In this document: positions 17,017 through 25,057 of the stretch, piece after piece
Layout of the letters: each line of letters begins with the position of its first letter
Numbering within the stretch: the stretch's first letter is position 1
DNA from: an uncultured Acidimicrobiaceae bacterium
GTDB lineage: Bacteria > Actinomycetota > Acidimicrobiia > Acidimicrobiales > RAAP-2
Direction: 5' to 3'
Length of the DNA stretch: 64,000 nucleotides
Assembly (NCBI GenBank): GCA_903873395.1
Contig: CAIQOJ010000073.1
Coordinates: forward strand, 22,825-86,824
Program-made: the position numbers and the translations under genes
The notes under the pieces: model-generated
The model's database searches: none
Seen by the model: the letters and a program-made list of their open reading frames with translations, nothing else
Told to the model about the DNA's origin: nothing

Positions 17017-18480
17017 ATGTCGGCACCGCGTGTGACCGCACCGCCCAAGGTGGTTGCGGTCACCGAGTCGTCCCCGGCCGCCCATGTCGGGCTGTTGCCC
17101 GGTGACGAACTCCTCTCACTCAATGGACGTTCCCCACGGGACGTCATCGAATACAGCCTGCTCGTGGACGAGCCGGTGCTGGACCTCGTCGTGCGCCGGC
17201 GGGGTAGTGGGACAGACCTCGAGATGCGCGTGGAGAAGGAAGCAGGTGCTCCACTAGGCGTCGAAGTGTCATCTGCCGTGTTCGATCGAGTCCGCACCTG
17301 TGACAATCACTGCGAGTTCTGCTTCATCCACCAACTTCCGCCCGGCATGCGGCGGAGTTTGTCGATGAAGGATGATGACTATCGGCTCTCATTCCTCTAT
17401 GGGAATTTCACCACGCTGACGCGCTTCACCGAGATGGACCTCGAACGGGTCATCACCGAGCGACTCAGCCCCCTCTTCGTCTCCATCCACGCCACCGATC
17501 CCGCCATCCGCGCTGATCTGCTGCGCAACAAGCGGGGAGCGACGAGCCTGCGATGGCTGACGGCGATCCTCGATGCTGGCATCGAGGTGCACGGACAGGT
17601 GGTGGTCTGCCCTGGCCGTAACGACGGCGCAGTACTCGAAGACACCTTGGCCGGCGTACTGGACCGCTACGCCGATCTGGCCACTGTCGCCTGTGTGCCC
17701 CTTGGGGTCAGCCGCTACTCCACCGAAGGAGGTATGCGGCCGCACACCGTCGACGAGGCTGCTGCTGTCTGCGACATCGTCGAGCGTTGGCAGTCGACGT
17801 TCATGGAGGCTGTAGGCCGGCGCATGGTGTGGGCGGCTGACGAGTACTACCTGATGGCCGACCGGCCATTCCCAGCGGCGGCAACCTATGAGGGATTTCC
17901 TCAGCACGAAAACGGCATCGGCATGGCCAGGGCCTTCGAGGCCGCGTTCGGAGGCGACGAGCGTGCTGCTCTAGGCACACGTCCTGGGTTCTTCCAGGCC
18001 GTCGACGGAGCACCAGCGGCTGGGTATCGGGCACCACGGGCCCCTGGATTGACCCAAACTGATGGATCGACGCCGGCCGAAGGTGCGTCAGCTCAGGACG
18101 ACTCCCGCCAGCGGACCACTGCCATCCTCACCGGTGAGTACGGTGCCAGGGTGCTGGCACCCATCATCGACGATCTCGGTCGAACTGATATTCGCATCGT
18201 TCCCGTAGAGAATCGGTGGTTCGGCGGAAACATCGGGGTGGCAGGACTGCTCACAGGACACGACCTGCAGCGCACGTTGGCCGACCAGCCCGAAGGGGAC
18301 CGCTACCTTTTGCCGGACGCCTGCCTTTCCGAAGGGCGGTTCCTCGACGACCTCACTCCAGCCGATCTGCCCCGACCCGTAGAGGTCGTGGCCACTGATG
18401 GCGCCTCGTTGCGCCGTGCCCTGGTTGCCACGTGGCGATCGCCGGATTCCGTACCTGTGACGCTGGGAGCAGCCCGATGA
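17017..18480 (+). CDS. PDZ / radical-SAM-like / DUF512 iron-sulfur protein
   Basis: A 487-residue protein of the DUF512 family. Residues about 10-75 form a PDZ-like domain (VTESSPAAHVGLLPGDELLSLNGR). Cysteines C95, C99 and C102 in TCDNHCEFCF give the CX3CX2C radical-SAM cluster motif, followed by LSFLYGNFTTL and LFVSIHATDP. The C-terminal DUF512 part ends in LLTGHDL and LPDACLSEG. The family is widespread in Gram-positive bacteria and almost always sits beside der, as here, where the ATGA overlap couples the two. A role in ribosome biogenesis or RNA modification is suspected from this context only. Confidence 0.88.
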   Translation: MSAPRVTAPPKVVAVTESSPAAHVGLLPGDELLSLNGRSPRDVIEYSLLVDEPVLDLVVRRRGSGTDLEMRVEKEAGAPLGVEVSSAVFDRVRTCDNHCEFCFIHQLPPGMRRSLSMKDDDYRLSFLYGNFTTLTRFTEMDLERVITERLSPLFVSIHATDPAIRADLLRNKRGATSLRWLTAILDAGIEVHGQVVVCPGRNDGAVLEDTLAGVLDRYADLATVACVPLGVSRYSTEGGMRPHTVDEAAAVCDIVERWQSTFMEAVGRRMVWAADEYYLMADRPFPAAATYEGFPQHENGIGMARAFEAAFGGDERAALGTRPGFFQAVDGAPAAGYRAPRAPGLTQTDGSTPAEGASAQDDSRQRTTAILTGEYGARVLAPIIDDLGRTDIRIVPVENRWFGGNIGVAGLLTGHDLQRTLADQPEGDRYLLPDACLSEGRFLDDLTPADLPRPVEVVATDGASLRRALVATWRSPDSVPVTLGAAR

Positions 18481-19877
18481 GCCCGAAACCCCAACCCATC
18501 GAGCGGAGCCAGCCTCTCGTCGTGGTCGCTGGTCGCCCCAATGTCGGCAAGTCGACGTTGGTGAACAGGATTGTCGGCCGTCGGGCGGCAGTGGTGGAAG
18601 AGCGTCCTGGCGTGACCCGTGATCGAAAAGAGCTCGACGCCGAATGGTGTGGGCGAGCGTTCACCATCGTCGACACCGGCGGTTGGCTGGACTCCGATGA
18701 CCCCTTGGACGCCAAGGTCAGTGCTCAGTCCGAGCGGGCGATGTCCGAAGCGGACCTCATCTTGCTCGTGGTGGACGTGACCGTCGGTCTGACCGAAGAA
18801 GATGTGGCCGTGGCACGCTTGGTGCGTCGGTCGGGTACTCCCGTGCGTGTCGTGGTCAACAAGGTCGACTCGTCCCAGCGTGAAGCCGACGCATGGGATG
18901 CGCTGTCGCTCGGCTTGGGAGAGCCCTGGTCGATCAGCGCCCTCCATGGGCGGGGGACCGGTGATCTGCTCGACGATGTCGTGGCGTCCTTCCCTTCGGG
19001 TGAAGTTCCCGAGGAGGAACAGTCAGGGTCGAGAGATGACGACGGCCCGGTCGATCTGGTGGCATCGTCGACGGAGACGGGCAACGGTGTGCCTCGTGTG
19101 GCTCTCGTGGGTCGACCCAATGTCGGAAAGTCCACGCTGTTCAATCGCCTGGTCGGTGACACCCGGTCGGTCACGCACGACGCCCCTGGAACCACCCGCG
19201 ACTCGGTCGACACCGTGGTCGAGACTCCCGAGGGCACCGTCTGCTTCATCGATACCGCAGGCATGCGCCGCAAGTCCCGCACCGAACGAGGCACCGAATA
19301 CTTCTCGGTGTTGCGCGCTCTGGACTCGCTCGATCGGGCCGACATCGTCCTACTGGTCATCGACGCCACCTCGGGGATCACCCACCAAGATCAACGGCTC
19401 GCCGAACGCATCGGAGCAGCTGGCTGTCCCGTGGTCGTGGTCTTGAACAAGTGGGAACTCATCGACACCGAGGAACGACCCGCACTCCTAGCCGACGTCG
19501 GCGACCGTCTCGCTTTCTTGGGGGCTGCTCCTGTCCTCAAGATCAGCGCGCTGTCGGGACTTGGGGTCCATCACATCCTGCCTGCGGTAGCTGCGGCAGA
19601 AGAGGCGTATCACTCCAGGATTCCGACCGGCGAGCTCAACCGAGCCCTGACGTCGATCCAAGCTGCCCACCCACCCGTGGGGGCCAGGATTCAGTACGCC
19701 GTGCAGGGGGCGACGGATCCTCCGACGTTTACGCTCTTCACCAACGGCAAACTGCAGCAGACCTATCTGCGCTACGTCGAGCGGGGACTTCGGGAACGCT
19801 TCGAGCTCGGACCGACGCCAATCAAGATCCGGGTGCGCACCAAGGGTGCGCACGGCAGCGGCGGCAAGCGTCGATGA
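18477..19877 (+). CDS. der: Ribosome biogenesis GTPase Der
   Basis: About 466 residues with the tandem EngA/Der GTPase architecture. The first P-loop is GRPNVGKST at about residues 19-27 with DTGGW as G3. The second is GRPNVGKSTLFNRL at about 210 with DTAGMRRK and NKWELID as later motifs. The C-terminal KH-like domain includes RIQYAVQGATDPPTFTLFTN. It acts in 50S assembly. An upstream in-frame start (18432) would lie inside the DUF512 gene; ATG 18477 makes an ATGA overlap and the normal family N-terminus. Confidence 0.96.
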   Translation: MSPKPQPIERSQPLVVVAGRPNVGKSTLVNRIVGRRAAVVEERPGVTRDRKELDAEWCGRAFTIVDTGGWLDSDDPLDAKVSAQSERAMSEADLILLVVDVTVGLTEEDVAVARLVRRSGTPVRVVVNKVDSSQREADAWDALSLGLGEPWSISALHGRGTGDLLDDVVASFPSGEVPEEEQSGSRDDDGPVDLVASSTETGNGVPRVALVGRPNVGKSTLFNRLVGDTRSVTHDAPGTTRDSVDTVVETPEGTVCFIDTAGMRRKSRTERGTEYFSVLRALDSLDRADIVLLVIDATSGITHQDQRLAERIGAAGCPVVVVLNKWELIDTEERPALLADVGDRLAFLGAAPVLKISALSGLGVHHILPAVAAAEEAYHSRIPTGELNRALTSIQAAHPPVGARIQYAVQGATDPPTFTLFTNGKLQQTYLRYVERGLRERFELGPTPIKIRVRTKGAHGSGGKRR

Positions 19878-19913
19878 CCGCCGAGCCGCCGGTCACGGGC
19901 GGCTGGGGGCAGC

Positions 19914-20120
19914 GTGCCCTGGTGTGAGCCGTGCGACCGGGAACTCGATGCCGATGAAGTGACCACCGACGGCATGTGTCCGGTGTGCGGGACAGAGGCT
20001 CTCGAGCACCGGCCGTCACCGTGGTGGTTCAAGTTCTTGGCCGTGGCCACGGTGATCTACCTGATCTATCGGGCATACCAAGGCGTTACCTGGGTGGTGC
20101 ACCACTTCCAGCACCACTGA
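19914..20120 (+). CDS. Small membrane protein with N-terminal zinc ribbon
   Basis: A 68-residue protein. Two CXXC pairs (CEPC at residues 4-7 and CPVC at 22-25) form a rubredoxin-like zinc ribbon, followed by one transmembrane helix (WWFKFLAVATVIYLIYRAY, about residues 37-55) and a His-rich tail. The GTG start has GGGGGC upstream. It follows der by 36 bases and may share its transcript. I do not recognise a named family; single-helix zinc-ribbon proteins of this type are frequent beside der or tRNA genes in actinobacteria, but no function is known. Confidence 0.7.
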   Translation: MPWCEPCDRELDADEVTTDGMCPVCGTEALEHRPSPWWFKFLAVATVIYLIYRAYQGVTWVVHHFQHH

Positions 20121-20315
20121 ACCGTCCGACCCACCCTCCTGGCGCGTCCTGGGCGGGACACGGCGTCTGGGTGGATCGAGTGTCCGTGAGTTGGGCCACC
20201 TGACCAATCGTCGGGGCCCGCTCAGCCCGAAATCGCCACTCGATCCAGCGCCACCACGTGAACGGTGCGCCAACATCGGGGGTTTGATGATTCAGTGACA
20301 CCTGGAGGACGAGTA

Positions 20316-20390
20316 GTGTCTGTGCTGGTCGAAGCCGTCCGTCTCGTTCGTGAGAAGGAAGGAAACCTCGATCAGATGGCGCACGATTGA
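20316..20390 (+). CDS. Possible 24-residue peptide upstream of tRNA-Pro
   Basis: A short reading frame starting at GTG 20316 with GGAGG 10 nt upstream, coding for an amphipathic peptide (start MSVLVEAVRLVREKEG, end LDQMAHD). It ends 16 bases before the tRNA. It could be a microprotein, a decayed N-terminus of a lost gene, or chance. The rest of the 20121-20315 gap shows nothing recognisable. TGATACAT at 20387-20394 overlaps its stop codon and may be the -10 of the tRNA promoter. Confidence 0.3.
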   Translation: MSVLVEAVRLVREKEGNLDQMAHD

Positions 20391-20406
20391 TACATGTGCT
20401 CCTGAA

Positions 20407-20481
20407 CGGGCTGTGGCGCAGCTTGGTTAGCGCGCTTGACTGGGGGTCAAGAGGTCCCGGGTTCGAATCCCGGCAGCCCGA
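20407..20481 (+). tRNA. tRNA-Pro (anticodon GGG)
   Basis: The full cloverleaf folds. The acceptor CGGGCTG pairs with CAGCCCG (20474-20480), the D stem GCGC is at 20416 and 20430, and the anticodon stem CTTGA/TCAAG encloses loop CTGGGGG with anticodon GGG at 20442-20444. The T arm is CCGGG-TTCGAAT-CCCGG and the discriminator is A. CCA is not encoded. A strong terminator starts 5 bases downstream. A degenerate second copy of its 3' half lies 480 bp away. Confidence 0.96.
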
Positions 20482-20485
20482 CGAG

Positions 20486-20516
20486 AGAAGGTCCAGGTCA
20501 TAGACCTGGACCTTCT
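20486..20516 (+). terminator. Intrinsic terminator after tRNA-Pro
   Basis: A perfect 14-bp stem (AGAAGGTCCAGGTC, then its complement) with a three-base loop ATA, followed by the T-rich run TTCTTT. It is a textbook rho-independent terminator and the best one in the window. Confidence 0.85.
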
Positions 20517-20560
20517 TCTTTGCCCAGGCTTGACCCGGCCAAAAGTCAACGAAGCGTCAA

Positions 20561-20785
20561 CTATCCGCCGAGCAATGCCTCCGACATAGCTGCGCCAGCC
20601 TCGGCGGCCATGCCCGACATGACGTGGAACTCGACCGCATCGGCCGTCGCAACCTCGGACGGGACGCAGGACGTGGTCTCCGCCGTCTTGATCATCGCCT
20701 CGAGGCCGTTCCTGTTTGATTCACGGAGCCCAATCACGAGTGACCAGGTCTCCGCAGCAGTAGCCAGCCCCGCGCTATCCCCACG
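20561..20785 (-). pseudogene. Open frame without a convincing start, probable remnant
   Basis: A 74-codon open frame on the minus strand with protein-like composition: two amphipathic helices, GLEAMIKTAETTSCVPSEV and EFHVMSGMAAEAGAAMSEA, then ALLGG and stop. No ATG stands at its beginning; a GTG at 20737 gives 58 residues without a good ribosome-binding site. It lies between the tRNA and the degenerate tRNA 3'-end copy, so it is best read as the surviving 3' end of a gene carried by a decayed element. I do not recognise the family. Confidence 0.35.
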
Positions 20786-20911
20786 TCAGCGTGGTGAATC
20801 GTGGTCAGCGGCGGTAACTGGAGGGAATCATGGGAATGGGGATCTACCACCTGATCAGGGAGTTCGTCTGATTCCGCTGGTCGGGCCTTCAAGGCCGAAC
20901 ATGCTCTGAGC

Positions 20912-20970
20912 CGACTGGGCGTCATGAGGTCCCGGATTCGAGGTCCCGGATTCGCATTCCGGCAGCCCGA
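20912..20970 (+). repeat. Degenerate duplicate of the tRNA-Pro 3' half (att-like)
   Basis: CGACTGGGCGTCATGAGGT and onward matches the anticodon arm, variable loop, T arm and acceptor end of the tRNA-Pro at 20436-20482, ending in the same GGCAGCCCGAC. It carries mutations and an internal direct duplication of GAGGTCCCGGATTC (20926-20939 and 20940-20953). This is what a tRNA-targeted integration leaves behind (attL/attR). From 20971 to 21290 I see no further gene, only GC-rich sequence. Confidence 0.6.
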
Positions 20971-21290
20971 CCAGAGCTCGTCACAGTGGTGGTGGCAGGT
21001 GGGCCGGAGCCGGACCGGGGGAGTTGGTCCGTCTCCGGCCACCTGGCCGATCGGCGGCGGACCGAGCCCGGCGCCAGTTGCCCCTCGCGTGCCTGCCGCA
21101 CACCCCGAGTTCGAACTCTGAAACTGCAGAGCCCGTTGGCGCCGGCACTCGGTGCCCTTGCTGTTCCCCTCGGTGCTCCAATGTCTAACGACACTGAGTT
21201 CAACAGATCGTCACGGACTGGCAATTGTTGGGGAAACTATGTGTGACAGTTCCGACCAACGGTGGTTCGTTCTGCCTGGCCGAGGGGCTC

Positions 21291-21791
21291 TCAACGGGCT
21301 GGTCCACCGGTCGGGTAATCGCTCGCTCGCATGCCCCAACGCCCACCGTCCCACCAACGAAGACCATCGACGGAGCCGGTGGGATACCAACCAGGAGGCA
21401 CGCTGCCTTCTCGTGGCCGGTTGTCGTTCGTCGGGTAGTGGTTGGTTGAACCGTCGGATTGCCCGGAGTTCTCCGCATGCGCATACGAACGACCGGGGTG
21501 ATCCAAGGTGGTCGGCTTGGGACGCAAGGCCTTGACCAACAGAACCACCCAGATGACGATCGTCCAACCAAGAAGGAAGTTCATGAGGGCGCCCTTACCC
21601 AGGTGGGATTTCCTGCGGACCGTGGCGATGATCGTGGGCGCCATGTAGCAAAGCAGGAAGGCCGTCCAATGAAGGCTGCTCCAACCATGCAGTTGACCGC
21701 TCTGCTCGAGGGCAGTGGTGGCCAGGCGAGTCGACACCGTTGATGAGATCTGACTGATCATCATCTCTACGGTAGGCATGGGATCAACCAC
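21291..21791 (-). CDS. Superinfection-immunity-like membrane protein with DUF2510 domain
   Basis: A 166-residue protein. Residues about 38-88 hold two transmembrane helices that fit the superinfection immunity domain (HWTAFLLCYMAPTIIA, a short basic loop RRKSHLGKGA, then LMNFLLGWTIVIWVVLL). The C-terminus has a DUF2510 motif, PPGWYPTGSVDGLRWWDGGRW, common in actinobacterial membrane proteins. The phage T4 Imm family blocks entry of DNA from related phages, but most chromosomal members are uncharacterised. Its place next to a decayed tRNA integration site fits a mobile-element origin. Confidence 0.72.
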   Translation of the reverse strand: MVDPMPTVEMMISQISSTVSTRLATTALEQSGQLHGWSSLHWTAFLLCYMAPTIIATVRRKSHLGKGALMNFLLGWTIVIWVVLLVKALRPKPTTLDHPGRSYAHAENSGQSDGSTNHYPTNDNRPREGSVPPGWYPTGSVDGLRWWDGGRWGMRASDYPTGGPAR

Positions 21792-21927
21792 GTTTGCAAT
21801 TCAACATTGCATATCCGAGCGGCAGTTGCACGGAGAGTGACGCTGATCCAGGTGGGACATCCAACGTGGTCGGTCTACAGTCCTTTCATCGTCATGCGAA
21901 GAGAACCGATGGGAAGCGAGGGCTGAC

Positions 21928-22101
21928 ATGTTGGTGATCTGGATTCTGCTGGCCATCGTGCTTGTGGTGATGGTGGCCGGAGGTTTCGTTCGCAGAAGTC
22001 GAGATGCTCGTAGCCGTGAGGAGGCAGAGCACAGCCAGCATCACGGTGGTTCGCACCACGGCAAGAACGCGAAGAACCATCGGGGACGCGGGAGCCACTA
22101 G
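21928..22101 (+). CDS. Small single-helix membrane protein, His-rich tail
   Basis: A 57-residue open frame: an N-terminal transmembrane helix MLVIWILLAIVLVVMVAGG, then a charged tail with RRSRDARSRE and a His/Ser/Gly-rich end (HSQHHGGSHHGKNAKNH). GAAGCGAGGG upstream of ATG 21928 can act as ribosome-binding site. Hydrophobic then basic composition is typical of real bacterial microproteins, but no family is recognised. It is divergent from the superinfection-immunity-like gene. Confidence 0.55.
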   Translation: MLVIWILLAIVLVVMVAGGFVRRSRDARSREEAEHSQHHGGSHHGKNAKNHRGRGSH

Positions 22102-22280
22102 CACGTGGTGCAGATGGATCAGTGCGCTGATCTCTCGGGCTTACTCGAAGCACGATGTGCCCTCATACCGCAATGACCTGGCAAAACTGGCTTCAATGCA
22201 CAGTTGAGGTGGGACGAGGATTACGCAGTCACTGAACTGGGCACTCATGATCTGCCAGCTCCTCAACGGCGGAGCCGAGA

Positions 22281-23471
22281 TCAGGTGGGACGAAGCGTCA
22301 GGATTTCGTTTGCGTTGTCGAACAGGATCTTCTTGCGCTCATCATCGTTGAACTCTTTGAGTTCACGGACGTAATCCATGGGCTGAGGCAACGCCTCGAT
22401 GTGAGGCCAGTCCGAGCCGAAAATCACCCGATCTGGACCGATGCAGTCGGCCACCACGTTGACGTCGTCTTCCCAGAAGGGGTTGATCCAGACGTGGCGG
22501 CGCAGCGTTTCGACCGGATCTTCCTTCCAGTAGCCAGGCATCTTCGCTGTGGTGGATCGCAGCTTCGCCAGCAGCTCAGGCAAGAACTGAGCACCGTTCT
22601 CAACCGACGCCACCCGCAAATTGGGGAACCGAGTGAACATGTCTTCGAAGATGATCGACAAGAGATAGTCGCGAATGGCCTGCTCAATCGCGAACGACTT
22701 GATGGACGGCTTCCATCCTCCGCTGAACGTGGCGGCAAAACCGTCGACGGCGTAGCCGTTCGAGGAGATGCCACTGTCACCAGCGTGCACCACAACAGTG
22801 ATGCCTGCGTCGTTGGCCAACTGCCAGAAGCCGTCGAACATGGTGTCGAAGGGGGAGCGCCTTCCGAGAACGGTCACGGGAGCGGCGGGCCGCATGACGA
22901 TGGTGCGGGCTCCTTGGTCGAGTGCCCACGCCAGTTCAGCTTCAGCCCAGGCCGGGTCGGCCAAGGTGATGTACGGGGCAGCGAAGATCCGGTCGGCGTA
23001 GTTGAAGGTCCAGTCCTCGACCAACCACCGGTTGAATGCTCGGAAAAGATGACAGACGGCATCGGGGTCGTGAGCGAGTGGCTCTTCGTAGATCATGCCC
23101 AAGGTGGGGTAGAGGAGACATCCGGCAAGCCCTTGCTCGTCCAATGTGGTCAGCCGGGCCGCCGGATCCCGATATGCCGGGCGAATAGGTTCACGACCGG
23201 CCAGGAACTCCATGGGATTGCGTCCATCGGGATTCCCGCGGAAGTAGTCATACATGGCACCAGGGAAGGCGACCGGATCGAAGGTGGGATTGGTGACGGC
23301 CTTGCTCACCCGGCCACCGATGACGTGGTAACTGCGTCCATTGATCTCGCACCACTGGATGACTCGGGCGCCCAGGGCTGGGTCGAGGTGCCGGGTGAAG
23401 GCGTCAGTCGCCTCGTAGTAGTGGTTATCCGCATCGAACACGGGATGGTCGGGTGTATCGAAATCAGACAC
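22281..23471 (-). CDS. Amidohydrolase family 2 (TIM-barrel) protein
   Basis: A 396-residue metal-dependent hydrolase or decarboxylase of the amidohydrolase_2 group. The N-terminal metal motif is FDADNHYYE, the mid-barrel His is in ITVVVHAGDSG (about residue 231), and the catalytic Asp is in VIFGSDWPHIEALPQP (about residue 350). Relatives include acyl-lactone hydrolases and decarboxylases of aromatic acids, and in actinobacteria many act in catabolism of xenobiotics or steroids. The GTG start has AAGGAG 5 nt upstream. It is monocistronic; the substrate cannot be told. Confidence 0.85.
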   Translation of the reverse strand: MSDFDTPDHPVFDADNHYYEATDAFTRHLDPALGARVIQWCEINGRSYHVIGGRVSKAVTNPTFDPVAFPGAMYDYFRGNPDGRNPMEFLAGREPIRPAYRDPAARLTTLDEQGLAGCLLYPTLGMIYEEPLAHDPDAVCHLFRAFNRWLVEDWTFNYADRIFAAPYITLADPAWAEAELAWALDQGARTIVMRPAAPVTVLGRRSPFDTMFDGFWQLANDAGITVVVHAGDSGISSNGYAVDGFAATFSGGWKPSIKSFAIEQAIRDYLLSIIFEDMFTRFPNLRVASVENGAQFLPELLAKLRSTTAKMPGYWKEDPVETLRRHVWINPFWEDDVNVVADCIGPDRVIFGSDWPHIEALPQPMDYVRELKEFNDDERKKILFDNANEILTLRPT

Positions 23472-23494
23472 AGGTGCTCCTTGTCGTCAGTGGT

Positions 23495-23513
23495 GTCGAT
23501 CGTTTCGATCGAC
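23495..23513. promoter_or_regulatory. Perfect inverted repeat upstream of the amidohydrolase gene
   Basis: GTCGATCG, three bases TTT, CGATCGAC: a perfect 8-bp palindrome 24 bases upstream of the amidohydrolase start. It may be an operator; no regulator gene is adjacent. Confidence 0.35.
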
Positions 23514-23622
23514 GGAAAGATCAGGGATTCTCGGCAGGCATCCACTGACACCCGTCAACCTTCACCCCACAGGGCGAGTGTAGAGCCGACGAAGCATGGT
23601 TGGAGGTGCTGGTGAGGTGAAG

Positions 23623-23628
23623 TACCGT
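23623..23628 (+). promoter_or_regulatory. -10 element TACCGT of the gamma carbonic anhydrase gene
   Basis: TACCGT ends 6 nt before ATG 23635, which is the family-typical start in the frame upstream of the frameshift. Confidence 0.55.
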
Positions 23629-23634
23629 CCGGCC

Positions 23635-24154
23635 ATGGCCATCTACCGTCTCGGCGATCTGGTTCCGGATGTACATCCGGACGCGTACATCCACCCCCCA
23701 AGCCGTACTCATCGGCGACGTCACTGTCGGCCAGGATTCGTCGGTGTGGCCCAGTGCCGTCCTACGAGGCGACTACGGGAAGATCGTGATCGGCGCCGAA
23801 TCCTCGGTTCAAGATGGCACGGTGATCCACGCAGGCCCCCATTTCCCCACCATTGTGGGTGACCGTTGCGTCATCGGCCACCTGGCCCACCTCGAGGGGT
23901 GCACGTTGGAAGATGAGTCGCTCGTCGGTTCAGGTTCGATCGTTCTGCACCATGTGGTCATCGGCTCCGGTGCCATCGTTGGCGCCAATGCCGTCGTGCC
24001 GAATCGCACCCAGGTGCCACCTGGTTCCTTGGCGCTCGGTGTGCCTGTCACCATCAAGCCCGATGGAGCGAACCTGAAACTCATTCAGTTGTCAGCCCAG
24101 GAGTATGTGGCCAACGCTCGTCGCTACAAAGAAGGACTCGAGCGCATCGACTGA
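23635..24154 (+). CDS. Gamma-class carbonic anhydrase-like protein, frameshifted at a C6 run
   Basis: Left-handed beta-helix (hexapeptide repeat) protein of the gamma carbonic anhydrase/YrdA family. The first 20 residues (MAIYRLGDLVPDVHPDAYIH) are in one frame and the remainder (QAVLIGDVTVGQDSSVWP to the end) in another. The switch is at six Cs, 23694-23699; with five Cs the protein reads continuously through YIHPQAVLIG. Later motifs include AVLRGD (substrate Arg/Asp), GHLAHLEGC and HHVV with metal-ligand His. Depending on whether the extra C is real, this is an intact gene with a sequencing error, a pseudogene, or a slippage-controlled gene. An alternative start at 23669 would lose the first coil. 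Confidence 0.8.
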
Positions 24155-24468
24155 CGTCGGTGGGCGAGCACACTCCACCGAGACCTCGACGAGAGGACAG
24201 CGGCGACAGAGGCCCACGAGAGCACCGAGGCGACGCCCAGAGCGCAACCGACCGACCCGATGGACGCGAATGACCCAATGGATGCGATCGAGCCGAACGA
24301 TCCGACCGACCCGATCGAGAGCACGGATCCGGTCGAACAGATGGAAAGCACAGAGTCAGTAGACCGGATTGACCACCGGGACCTCGTGTCACTAGCGCTC
24401 ATGTCCGACGTCCTCATGTCCGGGTCTATTCGTCAACGGCTTGCCCGAGGGACATGCCGAGATGGCAG
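24155..24468. other. Gap with low-complexity, imperfect 18-bp repeats
   Basis: No confident gene. The middle (about 24255-24350) is built from variants of GACCCGATGGACGCGAAT and GAACCGATCGAGAGC-like blocks. A plus-strand frame from ATG 24260 to 24559 would give an acidic repetitive N-terminus (MDANDPMDAIEPNDPTDP) but runs into the antisense of the next gene, so I do not call it. A minus-strand frame here is equally repetitive (Ser/Ile/Gly) and equally unconvincing. Confidence 0.5.
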
Positions 24469-24993
24469 TCACGCCCGTGGTGTGGTGATCGGGCGCCCTG
24501 AAGGAGAGAGCACCCACCAGCGTCCGCCCGCATTAGTCAATGCCTGGCCGGTGGCCTGACCCGGGGAACGATCTGGAGGCCAGTAGTAGAGAGGCCAGCC
24601 GGCATAGGTGATCTGCAAGGGCCCGTCCCTGCGGGCCACGGTCGCCAGCAGACCTGCGTTGACGCCTGGCCCAGCAACTGGTCGATCGACCGTGGGTGGC
24701 AGTAAGGCAGGCGGCCACTGCACGGCACAGATGCCAAAGCACGTCGGGGGATGTCCCGGCTGATCGTCTGCGTAGACGTACAAGGTCAGTCCTCGGCCGT
24801 CGACCACGACATTCCCCAGACCGGCCACCTGGGATGCTTTGACCTCCCATGCAGGCCCGTGTTCCAGGGGACGTTGGGCAGTGGCGAATGGCGAGCTAAC
24901 CGAGGTGCCATTGCCGCACGCACCGAGCCCGATACCCCCAAACACCACCATCACGGCCGTGGCGACGTTGGCGACCATCGAGCGCCTAGTCAT
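24469..24993 (-). CDS. Lipoprotein with COG4315-type secreted repeats
   Basis: A 174-residue exported lipoprotein. The signal peptide ends in the lipobox IGLGAC (Cys at about residue 26). Two repeats of the 'secreted repeat of unknown function' family follow: GLTLYVYADDQPGHPPTCFG with CAVQWPPALL, and DGPLQITYAGWPLYYW with a final GGRWWVLSPSG. The conserved pattern DGTxQVTYNGWPLYYF is clear. Such proteins are common in actinobacterial and proteobacterial envelopes; no function is established. The ATG lies in a 15-bp repeat array. Confidence 0.85.
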   Translation of the reverse strand: MTRRSMVANVATAVMVVFGGIGLGACGNGTSVSSPFATAQRPLEHGPAWEVKASQVAGLGNVVVDGRGLTLYVYADDQPGHPPTCFGICAVQWPPALLPPTVDRPVAGPGVNAGLLATVARRDGPLQITYAGWPLYYWPPDRSPGQATGQALTNAGGRWWVLSPSGRPITTPRA

Positions 24994-25025
24994 GAAGTGC
25001 CTAGTCCTGTAGCGCCTGGTGATGG
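24981..25025. repeat. Tandem array, three 15-bp units
   Basis: AGCGCCTAGTCATGA, AGTGCCTAGTCCTGT and AGCGCCTGGTGATGG. The start codon of the lipoprotein gene (minus strand) lies within the first unit, so copy-number change would alter its 5' leader. Confidence 0.7.
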
Positions 25026-25057
25026 AGTACGTGTCATCGAATCCTCATCAAGAGGCC

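Noticed and set aside
21100..21140. Second tRNA-like remnant (CGAGTTCGAACTC)
   Set aside because: Only a T-loop-like string is present; no acceptor or anticodon arm can be formed.
24260..24559. Acidic 99-residue open frame MDANDPMDAIEPND...
   Set aside because: It is made of short repeats, has no ribosome-binding site or promoter hexamer, and its second half is antisense to a well-supported lipoprotein gene.
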